Positions 47,874 to 57,352 of a stretch of 64,000 bases of DNA are shown here, piece after piece. The notes under the pieces were generated by a model. That model was not told the DNA's origin and made no database searches. It saw only the letters and a program-made list of their open reading frames with translations. How positions within the stretch are numbered: position 1 is the stretch's first letter; each line of letters starts with the position of its first letter. The stretch spans positions 124,001 to 188,000 of the forward strand of contig MARA01000026.1 in the NCBI GenBank assembly GCA_001792895.1, read 5' to 3'. A program made the position numbers and the translations under genes. This stretch comes from Lentinus brumalis. Taxonomy: Eukaryota > Basidiomycota > Agaricomycetes > Polyporales > Polyporaceae.

Positions 47874-49570
47874 TTATTCAGTGGCACCAGGGCTGTCATA
47901 ATCGCGCGGTTCCTTCCCTGCGTAGCGGGCTGTCTTCATGGCACGTAAGGCGCCCCACATCATGCCCCAGCTATAACCACCCTCGACGATGACATTCGTG
48001 CTCACTTCCTCGCATGCCTCCACCGCAAGGTACGGGAAGAGATCGTCCAAAAACTCCGCCATGCGCCAACTTGTCCGGCACGCATCGTACCCGTTGACCT
48101 GCCGGAGAGTCCGCAACGGATGCTGCAGGGCGCGCATCTCAAGCGACGACTCTGGGGATGGGGGAACAAATTCGCGCGCAGAAAGCTGTATGCGGAGAAA
48201 GCGCAGGTTGGGGCAGTGCTTGGCGAGGTACACGAGCGCAGCGGGTGTGGCGATGTTGGCGGGCTGGCAGGGGTGGTTCATGAGAGAGAGAGAGCGAAGC
48301 ATGGGCCAGCCCTGCGCGACCTGCATGACCTGGTCGTCCGTGAGGAGCACGCGGAGCTCGGAGCAGAGCGTGAAGCTCTCGAGGTAGAGTCGGCCGAAGA
48401 GAGGCTTGAGAACGTCCGAGACAAGGGGTATGGGCGGGAGGTGGGAGGCAGAGGCGAGCTCCGAGTTGGTGTAGACCTTCCTGTAGTCGAGCTGCAGAGA
48501 GCGCAGCGAGGGCGAGAACTTGAGCAGAGTCTGGCAGAGATGGTGTTGTCCCGTGCGGTCGAAGTGCGCGTCAACGATGTCGAGCTTCAGGTCCGCCGTC
48601 TTAAGGCTGGGCGCACGGAGGCTCATCACCAAGGCGGTGATGTCTGCGCACGTTCCTGCGCAGTGGAGCTCCTTCAGGCTGCCGCCGTTGATTGCTTCGT
48701 CCCATGCCTTGAAGTCTCGGACGGTCACCTCTATAGACACGAGCGCCAGGCTCGAGAGGACCTTGCAGAGGTCCCCTGGGCCGAGCACGATGCTGCCCTC
48801 GAGTGAAAGTTCCTGAATACTGGTGAGGTTGAGGAGGGGGTCGAGGGAGAACTGCCTTGGTTTCCAAGCATATATACGAACGCTGCGCAGGGATAGGGCG
48901 GGATGTGAAAGGCCCATCAATAACCGATGCACCTGCTTTGGCGACGTCTCCCAGTCAAAGATCAACTCAAGCTCCTGCACAGAAGGCGGTATCAAGCGCA
49001 GCAGTAACCCCTCGGTTCTGGGACCCTCGACCCAAGACAACGACAATAGAGCAGGAAGAAATGTCGTCCCGTTGCTTATCGAGAGCACGCGTCGCAATAG
49101 CTGGACGTCCAGCCGCGCAGGCTGCAAGCGTTGTGAGATACAGAGCTGGCGGACTCTCGCTGCGCAGCGGAGGAGACTCTCGCGCTGCACATGATCGTGG
49201 CGCAAGTGACCAGCTTTCACCTGCGCATGAGAGAACATTGAGAGGGTCTTCTTAGCGATGAGACCTGAAACCATACCTGCGTATGCTTGAGACCGCGACT
49301 CCCGGCCGGTACGGTGTGCTTCAAGAGGACCGTGCAAAGGTCCTGCAGTTTCCATCGTGTGCGACTCCAGAGTGCTCGAGAGGCTGGCTCGGTCCACGCG
49401 CGGCAGACGCGGGCACTGCGGGCACATGTTCTCCGATTCTCTTTGTCCTCGAGGTCGAACACGTCGAAGATCAAGCTGAGGACGTCGTATTCGAAGAGTG
49501 CATGATGGGCATCTTGGACGACTACCAAGGAATCGTTCTTCACGTGGGGAATGGAAACGTCGTTTCCCAT
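47874..49570 (-). CDS. F-box-like/LRR-type protein (subfamily B, intact)
   Basis: Minus strand, exon 1 49277-49570 and exon 2 47874-49220; 546 aa. Starts MGNDVSIPHVKNDSLVVVQD; the F-box-like core is DVLSLIFDVFDLEDKEN then CARSARVCRAWTEPASRALW. The leucine-rich part includes LLLRLIPPSVQELELIFDW, SLKELHCAGTCADITALV and ALVYLAKHCPNLRFLRIQL. Intron position and sequence match the plus-strand gene at 40407. This copy reads through without breaks, so it is the reference for that gene and for the relic at 50025-50690. Presumed SCF ubiquitin-ligase adaptor; target unknown. Confidence 0.85.
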
Positions 49571-50024
49571 GCCGCTGAAGCCTGAGGTGAAGTCAGGTAG
49601 ATGGAAAGTGGATGAGTGAATGTGGCTGACCTCTATCGTTGGCAGTATGGCGACTTCAAGTTCGAGGGAATAGAACGGACGGCCAAAGGAGGTGACGAAG
49701 GGAATTACCACGGTCCTTATGCGGGAGATTTACTGCGCAGTGTTCGCCGTCGCATGATCGTCCGACTCCGGAGTCTTGTCAACGAGCGACGATCAGCGGT
49801 GAGCTGATCCAGCAAGCTTACACCTGTCTCAGGGCGAACGGTGACCGTGTTGTCCTTCCTATACCAACCTAGCCCTAAATGCCTATCACAGCGCGCGCAC
49901 GGGATGAGTGTGGCAAAACAGAATGCAGCTCTTGAGTATATACATGTTACAAGACCAGACACGACGTACCGTACTAAAGTACTGGATCCGTCACAAGCGG
50001 CCTGGCTTGCTAGTGTCGTGACTT

Positions 50025-50690
50025 GTCAAAGAACTCAGAGTCCCTATGCCGCAGCGTCCGCAATAGGTGGTGCAGGGCGCGCAGCTCGAGCGACGACTCC
50101 GCAAGACGGGGGAACGAAATCGTGCGCGTAGAGCTGGATGCGCAGGGAACGCAGATTGGAGCAGTGCTTAATGAGGTGGACGAGCGCGGCGGGGTTGGCG
50201 ATGCTGTCGGGTTCGTAGGGTCAGTTGATGAACGAGAGGAAGCGCGGCGTAGGTCAGCGCTGCGCGACGCAGATGACCTGATCGTCTGTGAGGAGTACCC
50301 GCAAGTCGCACCACAGCGTGAAGCTGTCGATGTCGAGGCGGCCAAAGAGGGGATTGAGCACCATTGACACGGGGGCTATGGGCGTGAGGGCGGCGGTGCA
50401 GATGAGTCGCATGTAGGTACAGACTCTTTTATGGTCGAGCTGCAGTGAGCGGAGTGTGGGCGTGACCCGGAACAGGGCCTGGGAGAGGTCGTGGTGCGCT
50501 AGCTGGTCAAACTTCGCGTCAATGTTGTCGAGTTTCAAGTCCAATGTATTGAGGTACTACGGGGCGCGTAGGCGAGTGACGTCGGCGCATGTTCCTGCAC
50601 AGTGTATGCGCTCAAGTCGCCGCCGTTGATAACTTTGTCCCATGCCTGGCAAGTCCTGGATGGTCGCGGCAGACTCGAGTAAGTACGACG
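50025..50690 (-). pseudogene. Decayed F-box-like gene copy (subfamily B)
   Basis: On the minus strand a piece reads LKLDNIDAKFDQLAHHDLSQ, LFGRLDIDSFTLWCDLRVLL and TDDQVICVAQR, clearly parallel to the gene at 47874-49570 (LKLDIVDAHFD, LFGRLYLESFTL, TDDQVMQVAQG). In-frame stops and frame changes break it, and the 5' F-box-like part is missing. The 3' part matches out of frame (LRSLRIQLYAHDFVPPS). It lies about 450 bp upstream of the intact gene's start, as expected for a tandem copy that has died. Confidence 0.8.
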
Positions 50691-53600
50691 GTGTACTTCA
50701 AGTTACTATGCTCGATATTTGGTTTAAAGAGGTCAGCTTCAATTAGTTAGCTATAGTCCTACGGACAAGGACGGGGGACTTACAACGGGACTCCCTGGGA
50801 ACGCAGATAAGTATACCGAGGAGGAGGAGCCTAGAGCAAGCCTAGAGTAACGCGGCAAGGAAATCGCGCGCTTGAACAGCGCTTACCATCTCCTTCCTCC
50901 CGCCGTCGATCTCACTTGAAGTCTTTCAAGTTGCACTTCGGATGGGCTCATATCTGCGGCATATTTTAGACACAAAAACATACGGGGTCTAAGCAGTACG
51001 CAGCGCACATGCCACGGCAGCTGCAGGAGGAACATATGCCGGTAGGCGCTCTTGCGTATCCTCTACTTACAACACAGGCTGGCGCGGGTTGCTAGGCACC
51101 CGTCTCGCTGAATGGAATCGCCCAACTTGAAAGGTCACATTCGAATGGCTTCCCAACTCATGTGTCGACCGTCCTGTACATAGAAATGCGCAACAACTGT
51201 TTGCAACCCAAAGAGGTCTTTGCGTGTCTCTGCCGGCGCTCTGAGCGAAGACCAGCCTGGACACGGCGGGGATGCGGCACAGCCTGAAGTACGAAGTCCT
51301 GGCAGCAATCATCCCGTGTCCAAGGTACAGAATCAGCTGGACGATAGGCCGCACGGCCCCTGGATGTTTTACACTCCGCAGCTGCTTCGGAATACAAGGA
51401 GCAGGACCTATCGGGCAAGAGGAGACGACACCGCCCACAGGAACAAATACGAGGGAAGCACGGCTCCATTCCGATGCTCATCCCGGTCATCGACGACGCA
51501 GACATCGACGACGCTTTCCGCTGCGTACAAGACGGAATCACTGCCAATATTTTGCAGGACGCGCCGCTTGGGCCAGCACGGGCCTCGCCACCGCAGTGGG
51601 GAGCGGAGGGCGTGCAGGGTCATCCCCTCGGTCCCCGCGTTCTCTCCCAGCATCACCGCCCGCGAAACGGCAGACAAAAGACCGCTGATTATCGCGAGCA
51701 TCATCGCCCACCAGAAGCACCCTGTCCTCGTATTTCTCCCGGAATGGCAAGAGGAGAGCGACCGAGAAGCCGCGCCCGAGGACCCACACAAGGACAAGGG
51801 CGCTCTTTGTTCGGCCTCCTGGGATAACCGAGGCCAACCAGCGTGCCGGTGGCGCCAGCCGCTCCCCTTAAAAGGGCCAGCTCTGCGCGTTCTTGTCCTC
51901 ACCCACCTTTCCCCGCAACCACCACCACCCCCAACCACTAAGTATGCAGGCTATGACCCCTTCCATGCTCGACTATGCACGACCACCACCGCTCCTCGCC
52001 CTGACCTAGCAAACCACCTCGAAGTTCAACGGGCCAGCACGGGCTCGACACATCAAGGTGCGCCACTCTACCCTCCTTTGCCGACTTCCTCTCACATCCT
52101 ACACAGCGTCGATGTACCAGGTCGTCCCAGTGTGAAACATGTACGTCTGTCTCCCTCTCCCTCCATCTTCACCGTCGCTGACACCCGGCTCAGGTAGCAC
52201 TGTGGCGTGCCGTCCCGGTCACAAGTTGGCCATCAACCCGTTCCAGTGCCCTGCCGTCGTAGCCGGCCTCGAGTGGCGGAGCGGGAATGAGCCCAGGCGT
52301 CGGCGCTCCGCACTGACATAGGCCTCGTACGTCCACCTCGTGGGTCGTCACGGTCTGTGTCGGTCGGGGTGAACCGGGAAGGAGTCCTACGCCACTCGCT
52401 GGCGGGGACTCTTCACGGACGCTGTAACCAGCAACGTGCTGCCATAGGCGGTATGGGTGGCGACGTACACGCGTAAAAAGGGTGACATCGAGCGACACCT
52501 CTGCGAGGTCTGCTCTTCAGCAGACAGCTGTCGCATGTGTCGTGCAGGTGGCTGCCTGTGCGTCTTGTCGCCAGCGTAGGGATCGTCCTCTGTGGTTCGT
52601 CCTTCTCCGTTCCTCCTGCTTACTTGACGGAATCTAACGCACTCCCGCAAGACCTCTGAAGGCCCTACCGGCTCCGCCGTACCGGCGCGGGTCAGCTCGT
52701 GCAGACTGCAGAGCATCTGGTCCGTGTTGAGTAGGCAGCTAGCGTCGACGTCAAGTCGGCGTGGCCTACTCTCCGGGCCACGTTAAGCACCGTAACCTCT
52801 CCTCCCGGAGGGCTCTGAGCGTGCCGTCCGTGTGGGCGTGTGGGCGCACTCGATGCTACCTCGATGCGTCTATCTCTGCCCCACGGACACCCCTTCCCAT
52901 GCGCAGAGACGCGACAGGCGTGCGCCAATATGGGATGGGTTAAAGTAGGATGAAATCGGACATGAACCACCAGCGTATGTCTCTTCGCCGTCTCGCAAGC
53001 TGACCATGGTTTTCGTAGAAAGGCGCTTGCATTCGACTCGCCCAAGCATGCCTTATGGCTGCGCCGTACGCCGAAGACCCGTGCGTACATGCAAGCGCCA
53101 CAACATGGACGAAGAACAGCGACGCCGGTGGTTGAATATGGGCCCATCGGCGTCGCCCAAAATAGGGCAAGGTGCGTTGCGTCTTCGTTGTTCCGCTCCG
53201 CGTTGCTGATACGCTGTTGCAGGAGGACCTGGGTGATGGGAAAGTGGAGGTTGAGTGAGTATTCTGCTCGACGTTGCTGTCATCGCCGCTTACTGACACG
53301 GTTCCAGATATGGCGAGACCAATAAAAAGCTTCAAGTGCCGCTCGGAGGACTCTGCAAGAGAGCTCCGAGTCAAGAACGGCCCCGAGGTACGGTCATCCG
53401 CTGCCATTGTGGCGCGGTTGCTCCTGGCGCAGGCCTCTTCGTGGCCCTCGGGATTAGTACCTGCTCACGCGGGGAAGCTAACGTGCGCCGAAAGTATGTT
53501 GACTTCACGCTGTCATTGCTCCCGTCCGTCAGTACATAGGACCAATAGTGTAGGGCCAGTGCTTGTATCACAGTATTAGCGTGCAATCCATGTGGTTTGA

Positions 53601-53701
53601 CTGCTTAAGCTCTATTGAGTCTATTCGCCTTTCTACGACAAAGGCCACCCTCTGACAGCGACTACTCTAAAGCGCAATGAAAGCAAACAAAACCGATCGA
53701 C
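50691..53701. other. Gene-poor region with a possible relic exon pair
   Basis: No complete gene. On the plus strand 53223-53254 and 53308-53539 join through a clean GT-AG intron in one frame (EDLGDGKVEVE then YGETNKKLQVPLGGLCKR), which hints at a real but unrecognised gene fragment; upstream exons could not be joined. The long frames at 51220-52197 (plus) and 51408-51938 (minus) overlap each other and have biased Arg/Ser/Pro composition, so I do not call them. Confidence 0.4.
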
Positions 53702-54345
53702 CTAAACATTGTAGTACTCGAATGCCGGCCCGGTTGCTTGGCTCCGCGCTCTCGATCAAAGCCTTCGTGAGGACAGACAGGTCTTTTGACTTCGCCTCCT
53801 CGACCGAGATAACTTCGGCATCTGCGAGGTTGAGCGTCCGCTTGAGGCAAGGGAGGATCTCGTGGAGCACCTTGACCTCCGAGAGGGCACGGTGCGGTCA
53901 AACGCGGTGTGCGCACCAAACTGCGTCATGCGCTTCTTGAGCTTGAACGCTTTGCACGAACGATATTGCGCGCAAGTTGTACTTGGTGAGGGTGAGGAGC
54001 TCGCGCACCTTCTGGTCGTCGACCTTGTCGTGCTCCTCCGAGTACGCCTCCTTGACGATTTGCGCGCGCTGGTCCTGCCACTCGGGGAACGAGGGCGCGA
54101 CGTAGGAGACTCGACGCCTGTATGCGCAGAGAGGTCAGCGACGTGATAGCCAAGCGAAGACACAGATCCCTGTTGGGCGAGTCGTAGTACGTCGCCCTGC
54201 TTGCCCTTGTTCATCTTCTTGAGCAGGGACAGCTCGGCGTCGCGCACTGTCGTCTTGGCCGTGCATGTATACGGACGAGTCGAGTATCGACGGGCCAGTG
54301 CGCGAGCTGCACGGACTTGGGCTCCTTGAAAATGGCCGTTCCGCG
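53702..54345 (-). pseudogene. C-terminal fragment of cytosolic leucyl-tRNA synthetase, broken
   Basis: Minus strand. Three frames together give the C-terminal end of fungal/eukaryotic LeuRS: WPVDTRLV, TTVRDAELSLLKKMNKGKQG, SYVAPSFPEWQDQ, KKRMTQFGAHTAFDRTVP, then VLHEILPCLKRTLNLADAEV and a final EYYNV-like end. The pieces are in order but interrupted by frameshifts (for example right after DRTVP) and there is no catalytic domain, HIGH or KMSKS region. The domain order follows the known family; the identification is by eye. It is a duplicated gene end that has decayed, not the cell's working synthetase. Confidence 0.72.
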
Positions 54346-55427
54346 GACACCGTCGTTAACCACGACACCGGCTCTATTTTCGTCCATCGTCACGGTCATT
54401 AATCCGCGGGGTGCGCTATAAACAGCCTATAGCCTCCCACCGTACTAACATCATGATCCTCGTGGAGCAGCATCCTGCGGGGTTACGTGAATCCTCGACA
54501 TCGCGCAGCAGAGCAGACCCTTGCTGTACATACGAGCCGTCAGGTGTATTTATACTTAGGCTCGACATAATGAAGCTTCGAAAGATCGACGCTACCAACC
54601 TTCGCGCGGATATGGCAGGCGTGTTAAACCACCCGCCGCTCCCGCGCGCCCGCCGCGGCCGCATTCCCGGAGTCGGAGTCAGGCCGCCGCCCTTTGGCCC
54701 TTATGAATGTATGATTGTATCATAGGTCTAAGGTGTGCGATGATCGAACATGCACCGTCGCACTGACAGCGAGTTTCCCCAACGATGTTCCGTTTCGCTG
54801 CCCAACGAGACGTCGCCATCGCTCATAAGTAATTACAGGAAGCCGCCTCGAGACGATTGGCCAGCTCACCATGCCACCATCTCTCATCACCATCAACGTC
54901 CAACGCGCGCGCGCGTCGAGGGGACTTCTCCATTTTTCCAGAACAGAACGTCGACCATCGGGGAGTGCTCAGTGCGGCCGCCGTCGTTGCCATGCCTCAG
55001 CGCCCTATCATTCGTCGTGTTGAAGTTCAGCCGTTCTCTCCGCGTGCTCACCCCACCCCACCCCGTCGACGTTCGAAGACACGCGCACACGAAGAGACAT
55101 GAGTGTTTTCCATCTGCTCTGTATTATTGCTCTGCTAAGCTGAAGGAGGTCAACGCTATCGCTGCGCCACAGGCGTGTCGTGAGAGTGTGACTACACGAG
55201 GAGGGTGAGGGGAGTTACAAAAGAAAGAAAGAAAGAAAAAAGCACAACATGCAAATGCGTGGGGCAAGGCTCATGGGGGTTCAGCGGCGCTAACGCTTAT
55301 GGGATCGGGGACAGGGAACGAGGGGCTGGGAAGAACGAACGGCAATAAGTTACTGGCACCAGAGTCTGGCAAAGGGCGTGTATGCGTACGAGGACGACGG
55401 AGAAGACGAGACGAAGGGGAGCCACGC
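54346..55427. other. Gene-poor region
   Basis: No gene recognised. Minus-strand sequence just upstream of the synthetase fragment (AIFKEPKSVQLA near 54320) may belong to it. The region ends in the 3' flank of the secreted-protein gene. Confidence 0.45.
55219..55241 (+). repeat. GAAA microsatellite
   Basis: Four to five GAAA units in a purine-rich run, in the 3' flank of the secreted-protein gene. Confidence 0.8.
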
Positions 55428-57135
55428 TTAGAACCGGCGGCGGTTCTTCGCGCCCGTCTTGCGGTTGCCAGCGGCTGCGGCAGCCGCGGCGGCGTTCTTG
55501 TTGCCCTTCGCGGCGGTCTGGCCGTTCTTGCCAGCGGCCGCGCCAGTCGCGCCGGCAGCGGCAGCGGTGGACGCGGGCGCAGCAGCAGCCTGGCCGTTTG
55601 CGCCCTTCGCACCAGCAGCAGCCTGACCGTTCGCGCCCTTGGCACCTGCAGCGCCGGCGTTGCCGCCGGTAGCGCGCCGTTCGCGGAGACGGTGAACTGC
55701 GCGCGAGGACGACGTCAGCAAGGGAGTCGCATACACGGGACGACGACGAGGGGGACTTACGTAGACCATGTCGTCGAGGGCACCACGCTGGGCGACGGCG
55801 ACGAGGGCCGGCTGGTGGTTCGCGGACGAGTTGATGGTGGCGATGCGGTAGGTGCCGGCGGGGAGGCCGCCGTCGACGGTGGTGGTGAGGATGCCGTTCT
55901 TCGCGACGTCGTTGAGGCCCTTGAAGAACACGAACTTGGTCGGGTCCGTGGGCGTCTTCTGGTCGAGCGAGGTGAGCTGCTCGATCGTGACGTGCGAGTG
56001 GCCCTTGATGAGGCCCTGCGCGTTCACGACCTGCGGCGCCATGTGGAACGTCGTCGACGGGTTCGTGAAGTGGCCCGTCTCGAGGTTGTTGATCGCGAGC
56101 TGGATGTCGAAGTTCGTGTTCGCGGGGATCGTCGCGCCGTTGGCCGGGTTCTGGAACTTGGCGGAGGGCATCTTGCTCTGCGCGGCGATGACACCCATCG
56201 GCGTCTGGTTGCACGAGCCGTCCGTGATCTGCTGGCCGTTCGTCTTCGGCTTGTCGGGGAACTGCAGGCAGAAGTTGATGAAGTTGTTCGTCGACGTCAG
56301 CGACGCCTCCTGGCCGGCGGTCGGCACCTCCTGGCCCGTCTGCGTGAACGTGAAGATGTTGCTCGGGTCGATGGTCAGCGACGTCTGGGCGTTCCCGCCA
56401 GCGTTGGCATTGCCGTTGCCGGTGTTGCCCTTGTTGCCGGCAGCGTTGCCAGTGGCGGCAGCTGTGAGTAGGACGAGCGATGTAAGGGAACGCTCTCGAA
56501 CACAGACATAGCAAAGCGGACGCACCGTTGTTTCCGCCCTTGCCGGCGTTGGCAGCGGCGCTAGTGGCAGCGGCAGCAGCAGTAGTAGTAGTGGCGGCAC
56601 CGGTGTTACCCTTGCTGCCAGCGGCTCCAGTGTTGCCCTTGCTGCCAGTAGCGGCCCCAGTGTTACCCTTGTTGCCAGTAGCGGCACCGGTGTTGCCCTT
56701 GTTGCCGGCAGCAGTGCCGGCAGCGCCAGCTGTGGGTGGGGCGGGCAAGGTAAGGGAAAGGCCTCGAATACAAACAGAACAAAGTAGACACACCGTTGTT
56801 GCCGCCCTTGCCGGTGTTGCCAGCGGCACCAGTAGCAGCGCCGGTGTTACCAGCAGCGCCCTTGCCGGTACCCTTGCCTGCGTTGGGATTCGCGGCGAGG
56901 ATGGCGGTTGAGGAGGAGGCGGCGGCGGACGCAGTCTGCGTGACAGTAACTGTCTTGACGGCGGCACCCGTCTGCGTCACGTCGCGCGATCAATATCGAC
57001 GCTTCTATATGGAGAAGAGAAAGAAACGCACTGCGCAGGTGTCGGCCGCGACGGAGGACGCGGACTGGCCCTTGTTGTGGGCGTTGACGCCAAGGGAGAC
57101 GGAAAGGAAAGCGATGAGGAGAGCCTTGGGTACAT
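55428..57135 (-). CDS. Secreted low-complexity protein with FTFTQTGQE domain (two apparent indels)
   Basis: Minus strand exons: 57032-57135, 56794-56971, 56526-56728, 55761-56461, 55428-55696. The first exon encodes a signal peptide KALLIAFLSVSLGVNA. Exons 2-3 are Gly/Asn/Ala/Thr-rich with repeats of the kind GNKGNTGAAT. Exon 4 is a conserved domain beginning FTFTQTGQEVPTAGQ and ending ALVAVAQRGALDDMVY, found in many Agaricomycete secreted proteins (some annotated, probably wrongly, as ribosomal protein S17). The last exon is Ala/Gly/Lys-rich, repeating GAKGANGQAAA, and ends in basic residues. The start ATG (57135) is one base out of frame with the signal peptide, and the tail is out of frame again near 55670; the two shifts cancel. 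These may be assembly indels, or the start may lie in an unseen upstream exon. Likely cell-wall or secreted; function unknown. Confidence 0.72.
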
Positions 57136-57344
57136 GGTGCTTAAGTCTTAAAAACGACGACCGGTCGAGGGCAAGAAGGAGCGAAAGTGGGAGATTGAGA
57201 GAGCTCGAAAGGAAATGAAACGACCCCGGGTCGCGTTAGAGAGAACAGTAAGGCACCGGCCTGGAAGGGAGAGCGAGCGACAGCTCGAAGCAGAGACGAG
57301 AGCAGGAGGGAAAAGAGGATGCTGCAAGCCAAGCCCGCCCCGCG

Positions 57345-57352
57345 ATATATAT
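57345..57352 (-). promoter_or_regulatory. TATA-like element of the secreted-protein gene
   Basis: ATATATAT in a GC-rich setting about 210 bp upstream of the putative start, followed on the minus strand by a long C/T-rich stretch, a common layout for strongly expressed fungal genes. Confidence 0.5.

Noticed and set aside
51220..52197. 325-codon plus-strand frame as a gene
   Set aside because: No recognisable domain, biased Arg/Ser/Pro/Thr composition, and overlapped by long frames on the other strand.
55299..56967. Long plus- and minus-frame overlaps at the secreted-protein locus
   Set aside because: Arg/Gly/Pro-biased shadows of a repetitive GC-rich gene; only one frame set gives a signal peptide, the conserved domain and consistent introns.
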